Shown here: piece after piece, positions 1 through 39,400 of the stretch
Layout of the letters: each line of letters begins with the position of its first letter
Numbering within the stretch: position 1 is the stretch's first letter
DNA from: Anoplopoma fimbria
Taxonomy: Eukaryota > Chordata > Actinopteri > Perciformes > Anoplopomatidae
Assembly: GCF_027596085.1 (NCBI RefSeq)
Contig: NC_072453.1
Coordinates: 5,186,448-5,250,447, forward strand
Reading direction: 5' to 3'
DNA length: 64,000 bases
Translations under genes and position numbers: made by a program
Notes under the pieces: generated by a model
What the model was told of the DNA's origin: nothing
Database searches by the model: none
Seen by the model: the letters and a program-made list of their open reading frames with translations, nothing else

Positions 1-150
1 CATTATTATATTTGTTCTTGACAGTCAAAAGCTCTCAACTTTTATTATATTCAACAGTTTAAAATAAATGTAAGTGGAAGATGTGTAACAATGAGGATTC
101 TGTTTAGAAAGTATGTTAATACCTACCAACTCTTCTGTTGTGTTTCCCAG

Positions 151-251
151 GCAAGCAATGGTCAGTGGTATCAGATGAACGACTCCTCTGTGTCTGTCAG
201 TGACATCAGGTCTGTTCTAAACCAGCAGGCCTATGTCCTTTTCTACATCAA
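151..251 (+). CDS. usp42: usp42 exon: end of USP catalytic domain
   Basis: Follows a TTTCCCAG acceptor and ends at AA|GTGAGT. It encodes [11 protein letters not shown] through QQAYVLFYI, the last strands of the USP fold. Confidence 0.93.
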
Positions 252-3200
252 GTGAGTAAACTATTATTTTGAATGAAACTCTGAAGAGATTAAAGTCTCA
301 AAACCTTTTCATATGAACCCTCCCACTCATTTAAAATGTTCCATATTGCTAATGTCCTATTCTAGGTCCGGTGATGGGAAGAAAACAGGGGACTACAGCC
401 ACATGAGCCATAACCCAGGCACCCCTGGTCAGTCATCTCCACGACCGGTGGTGATTCCACGCATCAACACCACCGTCCACCACAACAATGTTGGCTTCAT
501 AGGTCCACAGCTGCCACCACACCTGACCAAGGTACTGCAGTCTTGCTAACATTTACATTCTGGTGATCACTCTTTTTTTTGAATGTTATAAGAAATATAT
601 ACAATGTTTGACCTAGACGCTCTAAAAACGTCCTTGTGTCCTTTTTGTTTCCTCCTCAGCGCACTCTCCACGTTAATGGGAATGGATCTCTGAGGGACTA
701 TCCCACCAGCTCCAAGCCCAGCACCAGCAGCAGCGTTGTGGGAAAACCGAGCCATGGACTGGCCTCTTCCTCTTCTTCCATCTCCCACTCAATCAGCCGG
801 CCCACTATGATCCCAGACCACGACAAGCGCCAGAAGCTTTCCTTCTTCATTGGTCAAGGCAAACAGAACCGCCCGTCCTCATCCTCCTCGTCCTCTTACA
901 GCCAGCCGTCCTCTGCCAGCAGCAGCAGCAGCAGCAGCAGCTGCTCCTCCTCCAGCTCTTTATCCTCCTCACAGTCTACCTCAGACGTTCGCTTTGTTCC
1001 ACGTCAGCTTAACCACGGTAACGGCATGTCACGCAGTAATGGGGATCACCACACAGGAGTGAATGGAGCGTCATTCCTGGTGCCGTACGGCCAAGAGTCT
1101 TCAGAGGAATCAGACCAGGAGAACTGTGGCACTTCGGATAAGGGCTGTTTGGCCAAGTCTCACCTTAATGGAAACAAGAGAACGGGAGACGTCTTTGATC
1201 ATTCTACTCAAGCCACCAACGGACAGTCAGGAGCACACCACAACGGTAACGGATTAAATGGACCAACCAATGGTGTCTCGAAATCCAGTCAAAATGGGCA
1301 CCATTATGAACACCACAAAGTGAACGGACACAACACCCCTGAAAAAGTAAATTATATGCTTTGTCTTTATGTTTTTTCTTCATAGTATATTGATAACCTA
1401 ATGAACAGTTGTTTTATGTCTAAATTGCTATATTATAAATGATTCATGGCTTGTTTTTGCTGCTCAGGTCTCCGGCAGTAATCAAGGAAGTTCATCCTCT
1501 GTGACTACTGTTGCTGCTAATGGATTTAACAGTGACCATAGTCAAACAAGGTAAGATTAGCACTCTTAAACTCAACTGGAAAAGTGATTACTCTGTCAAC
1601 CACATATTAAGAGTTAAATTTTTCTTTTTTAATTTGATCACATCTTCACAGTAAACACAGACATTGAACCCCAAAGGTATAATAATACAAAGCAATATTT
1701 AAATGCTTCATATTTTGTTTGTTTCTACAGCAAAGAGGCAGATAATTCTGCCTCATCCCAGGCCAGTTCTTCTCAGAGCATCCATCCTGCTGCCAGTGAA
1801 GACCGGCTCCTCTCCACTCCTGACACAAGGGCTAAGAATGTGTCTGATCCCCTGCCTCAGCATACAGCATCCTCCGCTGTCAGCTCTCCACCCTCAGCTA
1901 CTGTAACAAAGACCCATATTGTCTCATCTAAAGAATCTGCTTCCTCCTCTGCTCAGCTTTGCAACCCTACGGCCTTATCTATCCCGCCAGACTGCACCAA
2001 TGGGGCCTCTGCAGCTCCACAGAAAGTTAGCAGAGGTGGGGATGAAGCAAGAGATCTACCACAGACCAGTGATCCGTCAGCAGGAACTGAAGGACGCGCA
2101 GATTCTAAGGAGCAACACCAGTCCAAGCCCAGTTCCAGAGGCAATGAAATACAAACTTACCGAGACAGGGAGAGAGACAGACTGTGCTCTGACTGGGGCA
2201 GAGATAGAGAGAGACACTACAGGGACAGGAGTCACGAGCGAGAAAGTGGCGGTGATCGGCATCGTTACAAACGGGACTCCAGAGACATACAACACCATGA
2301 GCGCCCGTACAAGGACCGTTTGCCTCCTCACAATCGCTCCTACAGGGACGTGGAGTCCGAGCGTCGCTGGGAGCGGAGCCTCCCCCACCCTAGGGAGCGT
2401 GATCGTGACAGGTGCTCTAACCATTACCACTACTATCACAACCGTCGCTACAGAGATGACTGGGAACGTGGTCGGAGGGCACACGGTTACCCCTACAGCG
2501 AGAAGTCTCATAGTCGAGGGAGGTGGCAGCCAGACAGTCGAGAATCGCGGGTGATTAAGGACAAGAGCAATGGCAGGGAGAGGGACTATTATCCGTCAAA
2601 AGAAGAGAACTCCTCTTCTGCCACAGAGCCAGAAACCTCCACAAAGTCCAAGGGCTCGCCCCCTCAGTCTCATCTCTCCACGCATGAATCAGCTCTAAAC
2701 AGGGAGGATCAGAATCAAAAAGGACTGACGGCTGATCCTCTGAACAAGGAGAGGGATGACAGCTCTGAGGCCCACCGCTCCAGAAAACACAAAAAGAGCA
2801 AGAAAAAGAAGAAGTCAAAGGATAAAGACAGGCACCGTGAGAGCGGGTGAGTAACATCATCTTTGCCGCCATGCCTCGTGGTACTTTGTGCAAATTTGTT
2901 TCATCATTTTGGACTTTTAGTTAAGAAAACAAGACATTTGAAGGCATTAACTTGAGCTCTGTGAGGTTGTGATCAGCATCTTCTCACTATATTTTGATAT
3001 TTATAGATTTAAAAGATAATGAAAATACTCTTTGAGTTGTAGACCTGCATTTTTTGTCTTGAGATGTAAGTCGATTTGTTTTGGATTTAGTCAAGAATTG
3101 GGAATAATCATGGTGTATTTTCCGTCTTCCCCTAGAAGCTCCGAAGTGGATTCAGACAGAGCCACTGAAACAAAAAAGAAGAAGAAGAAAAAGAGGAGGC

Positions 3201-3617
3201 AGCGGGACAGCGATGCCGAGCAGCACAGCCCAGGAGCAGTGAGGAGCCACAAGAGCAGGAGCAGTGAGGAGAGGGAGAGCCGCAAGCGACGATATGATGA
3301 CATCAAGGACGCTAAGCATGACAATATTTTTTTGCCGGAAAAACGCAGGTGCACAGACTACGCCGACGGCAGCAGTGATCATCTACTCTCCTCCAACCAC
3401 ACACCCACCACAAACGGTTCCACTCACCCCCATCTCAACGGATACAAAGGTATTTAAGGTTTTTCACTTCCAGAGTCATTTTCAAACATAACAAACACGC
3501 TGACGTAATGCTGCTGTGGAGCTCGCTGATTAAAAGTGTTGATCATGTTTTGCAGGAAATGGTTACAGCCAGACCAATGGTGACTCCCACGGATTCTCCA
3601 GTGGCTTGAAACACTGA
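151..3617 (+). CDS. usp42: USP42 ubiquitin carboxyl-terminal hydrolase, 3' part (7 coding exons, 5' truncated by window)
   Basis: Deubiquitinase of the USP family (cysteine protease removing ubiquitin; USP42 is nuclear in mammals). Exons 151-251, 366-531, 660-1346, 1468-1550, 1731-2846, 3136-3449 and 3556-3617 join in frame to 842 residues and a TGA. Residues 1-33 are the end of the catalytic domain, with the WYQMND box that carries the third triad residue; the catalytic Cys and His boxes lie before the window. The tail carries USP42-type motifs: [28 protein letters not shown], an Arg/Asp/Glu-rich stretch and [21 protein letters not shown]36 is the nearest alternative, but these tail motifs and the cyth3/rac1 neighbours favour USP42. 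A Ser-rich tract (about 875-975) is encoded by TCC/AGC repeats. The gene runs tail-to-tail with cyth3. Confidence 0.93.
366..531 (+). CDS. usp42: usp42 exon: linker after catalytic domain
   Basis: Acceptor TATTCTAG, donor AAG|GTACTG. It contains the USP42-like motifs GQSSPRPV and GFIGPQLP. Confidence 0.92.
660..1346 (+). CDS. usp42: usp42 exon: Ser-rich region and [12 protein letters not shown] motif
   Basis: Acceptor CCTCCTCAG, donor AAA|GTAAAT; 229 codons. A long poly-Ser tract is followed by the acidic [12 protein letters not shown] motif, the best conserved part of the USP42 tail. Confidence 0.92.
1468..1550 (+). CDS. usp42: usp42 exon: short Ser/Thr-rich exon
   Basis: Acceptor TGCTCAG, donor AG|GTAAGA, 83 nt. 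It encodes a low-complexity Ser/Thr/Asn segment; the phase joins both neighbours. Confidence 0.85.
1731..2846 (+). CDS. usp42: usp42 exon: Arg/Asp/Glu-rich and Lys-rich tail
   Basis: Acceptor TTTCTACAG, donor GG|GTGAGT, 1116 nt. The second half has RDRERDR-type repeats and ends in a basic [15 protein letters not shown] nuclear-localisation-like run. Confidence 0.92.
3136..3449 (+). CDS. usp42: usp42 exon: second poly-Lys segment
   Basis: Acceptor TTCCCCTAG, donor G|GTATTT. A run of seven Lys followed by RRQR suggests a second nuclear-localisation signal; RKRRYDD follows. Confidence 0.9.
3556..3617 (+). CDS. usp42: usp42 terminal coding exon
   Basis: Acceptor TTTTGCAG; encodes 19 complete residues ending GLKH and the TGA at 3615-3617. 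Confidence 0.85.
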
Positions 3618-4770
3618 CTCTGTGAGTGGGCGCCTTTTAACTGATTATAACAGTATGCTCCAGCACAATCGGTGCTGATAAACAGTCGGACCTCTTATCA
3701 TAGGTGCAAATATTTATGCTCCTGGCTATGCAAATAGATTGTATGGAGGCCTCTTCTTTCTCATTTCAGACACATCAACACCATTTTAACAACAGCAGAG
3801 GAATGACATCAACAACTTTTTTTTTTTGAGTGGTGCTTCTTCGTTGGGGGCATATTGTATTTTTACCACAACAAAAGTGTTTTAACTGTTCAGAAATCTT
3901 TTTTTAAGGCAGATTCATCAGCGGTAATTCTCCGAACTATTGATAAACAAAAACAACCGTCACCCGATGAACATTTATGATGAAAAATATTAATATATAC
4001 TTGTATGAACACAGACAAAGCCTGGAGCTTAAACATGTCAACTGCTGCTCAGTGGAACTCAGGACTTGAAAACTTGTTAACATCCATCACGGATATCCGC
4101 CTGCTTCAAATAAGAGTGAAACTTAAGGGAAATGTGTTGCCTAGGAGAAGAACCGTAAGGCATCATGTTGGCTGCAGGTTTAAGATGTCACCATATCTAC
4201 AGAGCCGCAATGTCTCTGAGTTTTTTTCTGGGAGCGGACAACCTAATGGAGGGAGGTATTAATGAATGAGACAGAGGAGTGCAGTGGTGGGAATGAGGCT
4301 TCGCTGACTGATACCTCCACACTAACCCTGGACAGACTTGAGGACATTTCCCACCTTTTTGTTTTTAATCGGTTTCCATTGTTGCTTTAAAGCCTAAGAT
4401 TCACCCTTTAATTTTTTCACTTTTTCACAGATACAGAGTTTTGTTTTTTTCTCTGGATCATGCCTCTCTCACGTTATTTTTATTTTTATTTTTAAACATT
4501 TAAAAAAAAATGCATCAAAAATTTGTTATCATGGCTGTGGACCATTTGTGTTTGCTTTTTAATGAAAAATACGGTTTGTGTCTTCTATCGTCATAAAAAT
4601 ACTGTGAATTTAATTTTTGAACTGTACTATCAGTTAATTTTATACGTAAAAATCCTGTATCAGGGTGATCAGTAGATGTTTTGTTGTTTTGCTTTGTTTT
4701 TACAAACATTCATGTTCAATTTGACCATATTCTCTCAACAAAAGTTGGGAATGAGTATGTTTGCTTTCTT

Positions 4771-4813
<43 letters not shown>

Positions 4814-5300
4814 CAACTTTAGACAGAAGTTGAAAAAAAAATGCTGTTATACCATTTTAGTTTAGCATGTCAGAATTTATACATTGTATGAGGTAAAAGC
4901 CTTAAAATACATTTGGTAATGTCAGAAATTGTAATTTGTTCTTGGTCTTTGACTTTGTTTACAAGCTGTGTTGAAATGAATGAAAAATGCTGATTGCGAT
5001 GACTGACGAGTTGTCAGGGATTTTTGAAAAGCTCCTGTCTGCCTTTTGTATGATATATTAGGAATAGACTGATTGTATCCAAGCTTCTTGTTGAAAAATA
5101 TTTCCACAATAGCTAAATTATGATGTAGATACATTAAGTGTGGATTGAAACCCATAGCACTCTTCTGTAATTCACGAACACACATTTCTAGCTATTGGCA
5201 TGATGGCTTAGATGGCTCTATATTTTATTCACAACACTTTCCATGTTTGGAATAACCAAAGACCTGGTATGTTAAGGAAGTCGAGCTCTTTTTACTGAAT
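3618..5300 (+). other. usp42 3' UTR / convergent intergenic segment
   Basis: AT-rich sequence with no coding signal and a run of 41 T at 4773-4813. No canonical AATAAA was seen on the + strand. AATACA at 4906-4911, followed by T/GT-rich sequence, is a weak poly(A) candidate. Confidence 0.5.
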
Positions 5301-5334
5301 CCACATGCACACAATAACTGATCAGCATGTCATT

Positions 5335-5340
5335 TTTATT
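5335..5340 (-). terminator. candidate cyth3 poly(A) signal
   Basis: Canonical AATAAA on the minus strand with a GT-rich downstream element, placed where convergent cyth3 should end. Confidence 0.5.
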
Positions 5341-6383
5341 CAACGTTTTCATCAAAGTATTCAGGAGCAGTTTTCCCAAGCTAAGATCAAGTCATGTTTA
5401 AATCTCACACCTCTACTAATGAAAGATTAGTCTGCCTTGTTCTCGATCTCTGTTCGGGGAAAGCAGTCCTCAGATTCCAGTTAGCATTCAAACGACTGGC
5501 GTTTTGAAAAGTATCTAGTATCTCTTTTGTTTAACCTTTTCCAGGGTGTTTTGCAAACGCCTATGTCCTATACTCTCTTGTCCAACTCAGCATAGTGAGT
5601 TTTTATTTCATAAAACATGTATTATCTGATCTTCAGTAATAACCGTGTGAGAAGGGTTCACTGCTCTGCATAAAGCTGCACAAAGTCCCGCTTCCTTCCT
5701 CTATTGTAAACTGTTAGGCTGTTAAACTAAAAAGGTGAACGGGTATAGGCTACGGCCATTATGATTTACATGCTACATAAACACAACAAAGAAACCGGGG
5801 GAAAAGAACAGTATGTACAATATATTCTATACATGCATAATGTAAATCGGGGGCTGCCTCTTTTGTTAAACCAATTAAGAAAATAAATACAAAAGAAATG
5901 AACTTGAACACAGAGGTGGATCTTCAATACATAAAATGACCGTTTACAGAATTAACATAGGATGTATATAGCTTTTTCAAACTGTGGTCACATAAAAGGT
6001 TTATTACACTCAATATATGTGAAGTATTCCTCAACCTGCATCAATGGCTTTGCCTTGAAAGAGGAAATAAGGGCGCGTTCTGTAAATGAAGTATGAGTTT
6101 GTAGAATAAATCTTTGTTTGCATATACAGAAACAGTCATGTGAGGGCTAACAATCAGACCAGCTGATTTATACGTTTGAGGCTTTCTGTAGTTACAGGAT
6201 ACTACAAAACATTGTTGTTGGCAGTTGTCAGAAGAACAAGTCAGTTGACGATAAAAAGGTGACTGGCGTCCGGGAGTCTTGTTGGCAGACAGCAGACTAG
6301 CCAGTCTGGATAAACGGGATGATGTATGACGAGGATGAATATTCAGGATTCAAATTCTCCCGTAGATGTAATTCCTTGTATGT

Positions 6384-6396
6384 CCAGTAGAGGGCA
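6384..6396 (+). promoter_or_regulatory. CTCF-like motif in cyth3 3' UTR
   Basis: CCAGTAGAGGGCA fits the CTCF core over 13 positions. Motif match only. Confidence 0.3.
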
Positions 6397-6762
6397 ATCT
6401 AGTCACAGCCACACTATGCAAAGATTTCCCATGATTCCAGTCATGGCTTCAGTCATTTGTTTGTCCATTTGTTTTGATCCGGCTAAGATTTCTTTGCGCG
6501 CAGTCCCCCATAAGGTCTCAGCCCAAAACAAACATCAGTTCTGTGTTGGATGAAAAACCAAGAACTGAGGTGCAGACAATCTTCAAGTGGAAATAAATTG
6601 GAAAAAACTCCCAACATGTGTCTGCTGCTCATCCTCCAGACCTGAAAGAACAAACTTCATGACCCACACCGTGACGTAACGCACACATACACACACGAGG
6701 ACTCTGCCGGTCACGGACACGGTGGCGGTGTAGGTGCAGGTGCCGTTGGAGGTGGACGGTCA

Positions 6763-34475
<27,713 letters not shown>

Positions 34476-34844
34476 GTTGATTGTAGCAGTGACAGGGCAG
34501 TCCGGCAGGAAGGTGGGTATTTTAGAGTGTTTTTAACGGGTTTATTCTTTGCTTTCCCCGCTGACAGACAGTCCAAGGAGCCGGTGTGTTAACAGACAGA
34601 TGAAGTGGAGTGGAGAGAAAATAATATAAAAGGGGACAGAAAAAGAAGCCGCAGTCTGGGTGTAAATTAAATGGAGGTCCTCAATTGTTAAAGGAATATT
34701 TCAGAGGTGTCAGACGGCGATGTGAGAGAGCTTCTCCCTCTCTGCTCTGCTCCATCCTCAGCTGTCTGCGTTCACAGGAGCTCCACTGCGTCCACGGCGA
34801 CGTCATCAAGCCCCGCCCCCACGCCGATAACAACCCCCACGCTA

Positions 34845-34847
<3 letters not shown>
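34476..34847 (-). promoter_or_regulatory. cyth3: cyth3 promoter / 5' UTR region
   Basis: Upstream of the cyth3 ATG on the minus strand. It contains a GC box (CCCCGCCCCCAC, 34811-34822) and a CRE-like GACGTCA (34799-34805) in a locally CpG-rich patch, with no TATA box at a convincing place. The transcription start is not determined. Confidence 0.5.
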
Positions 34848-34884
<37 letters not shown>

Positions 34885-34907
34885 ACACACACACACACAC
34901 ACACACA

Positions 34908-34983
<76 letters not shown>
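34848..34983. repeat. (CA)n microsatellite upstream of cyth3
   Basis: About 136 bp of CA dinucleotides with two small interruptions (near 34881 and 34908), immediately upstream of the GC-box region. Confidence 0.97.
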
Positions 34984-34985
<2 letters not shown>

Positions 34986-35215
34986 ATTTGTTATTGAAGC
35001 CTACAAATATAAACTAAAAAGCCCAAATTCCCCAAAAATACTCTAGGGGTGGAGGAAGTATAAAAAAGCAAAAAGTATCAATATAAAACTGCAAAATAAA
35101 ACAAAGAAGTCCTGCCTTCAAATTTTGGCAATACATTATGTTATGTTTTACCAGAACATTAGTATTAATGTCGCAGTTGTTTTACTGGAACTCATTTCAA
35201 CTACCATACTCTATA

Positions 35216-36411
35216 CAGTGGGGGAAATAATTATTTGATCCCTTGCCGATTTTGTAAGTTTGCCCACTGACAAAGAAATGAACGATCTATAATTGTTATG
35301 GTAGGTTTATTTTAACATTAAGAGACAGAATATCAAAATAAAAATCAAGAAAATCACAATATATAAAAGTTATAAATTGATTTGCATTTGATCGAGTGAA
35401 ATAAGTATTTGATCCCCTAACAAAACATGACTCAGTACTTTGTGGAGAAACCGTTGTTGGCAAGCACAGAGGTCAGACGCTTCTTGTAGTTGGTCACCAG
35501 GTTTGCGCACATCTCAGGAGGGATTTTGGTCCACTCCTCTTTGCAGATCTTCTCCAAATCCTGAAGGTTTCGAGGCTGTCGCTAGGCAACTCTAAGCTTC
35601 AGCTCCTTCCACAGATTTTCTATGGGATTAAGGTCCGGAGACTGGCTAGGCCACTCCATGACCTTAATGTGCTTCTTCTTGAGCCACTCCTTTGTTGCCT
35701 TGGCCGTACGGCGTAGTGTGTTACCAATGGTTTTCTTGGTGACTGTGGTCCCAGCTGTCTTGAGATCATTAACAAGTTCCTCCCGTGTAGTTCTGGGCTG
35801 ATCCCTAACCTTTCTCATGATCATCGATACCCCACGAGGCGAGATCTTGCGTGGAGCCCCAGACCGAGGGCGATTGATGGTCATTTTGTGTTTCTTCCAT
35901 TTCCGAATAATCGCACCAACAGTTGTCTCCTTCTCACCAAGCTGCTTTCCGATGGTCTTGTAGCCCATTCCAGCCTTGTGCAGGTCTACAATCTTTGCCC
36001 CGACGTCCTTAGACAGCTCTTTGGTCTTGCCCATGGTGGAGAAGTTGGAATCTGATTGATTGATTCTGTGGACAGGTGTCTTTTATACAGGTAATGAATT
36101 GAGACAGATGTCTTTCATACAGGTAACGAGTTGAGATTCAGAGTACTTTCTTAAAGTGAAAGGACTAATCTAACCGGTATGTGGGAGCCAGAATTCTTGC
36201 TGGTTGGTAGGGGCTCAAATACTTATTTCACTCGATCAAATGCAAATCAATTTATAACTTTTATATAATGTGATTTTCTGGATTATTTTTTTTATATTCT
36301 GTCTCTCACTGTTAAAATAAACCTACCATAACAATTATAGATCGTTCATTTCTTTGTCAGTGGGCAAACTTACAAAATCGGCAAGGGATCAAATAATTAT
36401 TTCCCCCACTG
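35216..36411 (-). mobile_element. Tc1/mariner transposon, internally deleted, IR/DR type
   Basis: A 1196-bp element bounded by CAGTGGGGGAAATAATTATT and its reverse complement, flanked on both sides by the TA target duplication (35214-35215 and 36412-36413). Each terminal inverted repeat is about 200 bp and holds an outer and an inner direct repeat (GAAATAATTATTTGATCCC outer, GAAATAAGTATTTGATCCC inner), the IR/DR layout of fish Tc1-like elements. The ends agree well, so insertion is fairly recent. The internal ORF is deleted, so the copy is non-autonomous. Confidence 0.95.
35582..36034 (-). pseudogene. Tc1-type transposase with in-frame internal deletion (150 aa)
   Basis: Starts [20 protein letters not shown] and keeps the N-terminal helix-turn-helix region, the second DNA-binding segment with a GRPR-like RPRSGAPRK, and the C-terminal end [11 protein letters not shown] with the last acidic residue of the DDE/D triad. 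Full-length relatives are about 340 aa; the middle part with the two catalytic Asp residues is missing, between TLRR-type sequence and WLKKKHIKV. The ORF stays open across the deletion. Catalysis is not expected; a DNA-binding product is possible only if expressed. Confidence 0.9.
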
Positions 36412-36413
36412 TA

Positions 36414-39400
36414 TATGTTCAGCCTTTTACAATACATTATCACAGGTTCACTGTGTAAAATTTGCCTAAAGTAGGCTAACTAAAGCTGTCATATAAATTT
36501 AGTGTAGTAAAAAAGAATTCCCTGTCAAATGTCAAGTAGAAAAATAATGTATTAAGATGGAAATATTTAAGTAACGCACAATTAGATAAAAATTGTACTT
36601 GAAGGAGTATTCTTTATCAATAGGGGACAAATATAAAATACTTCCATAGTTCTCGCCATCATTTTACATTTAATTGCTGAATCCAGTTACATCAAAATCC
36701 AATAGGCCGTTTTGTAAATAAAAATGTCAACAAAACAATTATTTGGAAGTTGGATATAAAGTGTTCATATTTTTACATGGTGCATTATGAATAGATTTGA
36801 CAGAGCCCCTGGGTGTATTTTGCATTTTTCACCCTTATTTGATTCAGATAACTGGGTTAACTGGGGTTTTATTTACAGCTTGTCCCTAACCTTGGCCCTA
36901 ACCAATTCTGTTCTAGTAATGTTGTTGTAATGTTAGAGTCTGTGTAAAATATTATTATAATTGCTAGAAACAATGGGCAAGGGTACACTGAGAAGAACCA
37001 GGGTCTCTTGAAACTTATAAATTATTTTAAAAGCCACTTAACATCTTCACTAGATGTTAAAAACAATGCACTGTATATTTTCTTTACACCATCTAATGTC
37101 CTGGATTGATCGAGATACAAAATTTTATCCAATATAAGTATCTGAAAAAACAATACACCACGAGATCCATTAGTAGCTGTTCTGGTGCTTTCTATCATAT
37201 CAAACAATCTTCCTCAGACAATAAGGATTAAAAGTCCATGGACCCTTGAACCTTGATTCAGTTTAGTAACAACTTGGCAATTCCATTAGATGAAGTCAAG
37301 AATTCATTTTCAGTCATTTTAGCAACCCACTAATAATAATAAACATAATTTGCCATTGTTACCAAATTTCAATTTTTGGGGGGCTGGATGACTCTGAATC
37401 TTTGCACACAATAGTGCCTCTTTAAATCTCATATCTGCATATGAAACCATTGAGGCTACAGCAACTGAATTGTGTGGACAAGATAAAAGAAGCTGAAAAA
37501 TGTAGTATTACACTACGTCAGACCACACACATCACTCTCTGGGTTGTTCAGAAGTAGATCCATCTGCAACTTACTGACTCTACAAAACACAAAGACTCCC
37601 AGCCAGTGTTAAGTTACTCTTAAAGGTCAGAGGACAGGCTCCTTGAGTTCACTCAGGGGTTAAACTCCTTAATCAATGATGTGAAGGTAAACTGATAAGA
37701 ACAAGAAACATGTCAGGGGTACCTTTAGTTTTATTACAGGTCAAATTGATCTGCTTTATCTCTTGAAGCTGCTTCCATATACATTCAAAATAAATCATGG
37801 TCTTGCAAGTTTACATTGTTTCACCTTGTTTACATTTTTTGATTTAAAGTGAAGTATTTCTTAGGAATGGCTTTATTTTTGATTCAAACATATGGTGAAC
37901 AAACTAAAAATCTGTCAACAGTGCTTCTCTGATTCTGACCTCATACCTCCGCCCCACTTTCCTTATTGGTGATTCAGGCATGAGGACAGGACACCTTTGA
38001 AGACTCGTGGCTGAAGAGAGCTTCCTGTCTGTCCCTACCCATATGAGCTCATGCCTCACTGAGGCTTTTCCAGGGAAGATCCCGGCCACACCAGCAGTGA
38101 TGTACTGCAGTGATGAAGGCAGGACCCATTTTGTCATCCAGCGTCCAGGAAGGGAGTTGTGCTGAGGACTTATTGTGCAGCACTACAGGCGGACAATGGG
38201 AGAAAGTTACAGAAAAGGAAGTGATGTGATCCGCCTGCTCTCCTCCACCCTTACTTTATTATGAAATCTGATCTGACCCGTGTCACTTCACAACCAGTGG
38301 TGCAATGCTACAAAGGACATTTACTCAACAACTATATCGTGGTACCTACTTTACTTGAGTATTTTCATTGTAATGCTACTTGGTACTTTAATGTCATTTT
38401 TACAGTCAGTACAATTTGAACACACTTAATTTAGAAATACACACCATAGAAGCATGATAGATACTATCATTAATTAAAGGTGTTTAAACTAGATTTTCAC
38501 ATTAGGTTACACTAGTTAATAACTCTTTTCTTAGTTGATATTGTACTTTATTGCTGAAATTTGTTAATTAATCAATTTTGAAGTTCAGGGTTTGTGGTCT
38601 TTTTTGCCCTCTTGTTAATCCAGCCTTTAGTGTTGTTTAAAAAAAGTCAGTGGTTTGCTTCTAACATTAAAACTATAATCGTGTGAGCAAAACATGCTTT
38701 AAAGGTAGCCCAGTGTCTCAAAATGTTCATTCATTGTCAGTGCAAATGGCCAATGTACACATGTACATGAATATGTTAGACATTAAGCACGCACACCCAG
38801 TCTTCTGTGAATTATAAGTGAGAGTTTAAATATGTTGACTTTTCCTTTTGTTCATGCAAAGCTTGAACTGTTACGCTACAGGTATTGAAAGTGGCACCCT
38901 GCTCTTACCTTACTTTCCCCACTGTGGTACAAATCTGCACATCTACTGCTTTGAAAGATCACCTGCTGGCAGTACGGTCATGCTTACATAACTGATGCAT
39001 GAAACTATTGTTTCATACACCAGTAATGACCTCAGTTTTAATGGAATGAGTAAGGTACATCAGAATAAATGTACACACATTTCCAATCAGTGCAAATTTG
39101 AATGATCCTTTGTATGCTATATAATTTGTATATACTGGTACGTACAGCATATTGCGGTGCTATATGTTTATTGTATCAGCCAGTTATGGTCAAATCATCA
39201 AATGGCCAAAGCTCAAAGAGTCGGCATGGTTTAATTACCTTTAAGTATTGATTAGTTTAGTCTCGAAAAAAGAGCATCAGTCTTAAGATCTGATCACATG
39301 TTACTGATACAAAAGCTGCTCTCTCCTGGGACATAAAGATTACTCTACTTTCTGGCTGAAATGTTGTATTACAAATGGATGACAGCATACTGTGAAACCA

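Larger units (their letters stand above)
5315..6762 (-). other. cyth3: cyth3 3' UTR (predicted)
   Basis: Lies directly after the cyth3 stop on the minus strand. AATAAA (minus) at 5335-5340 is followed by GTGTGCATGTGG-type sequence near 5305-5315, so cleavage near 5315 would give a UTR of about 1.45 kb. No ORF here has coding character. Confidence 0.55.

Noticed and set aside
2077..2511. 144-codon antisense ORF within the large usp42 exon
   Set aside because: Shadow of the Arg-rich usp42 frame; no splice or homology support.
37904..38137. 77-codon minus-strand ORF with protein-like composition
   Set aside because: No recognised family, no flanking exons with matching phase; may be chance or an old remnant.
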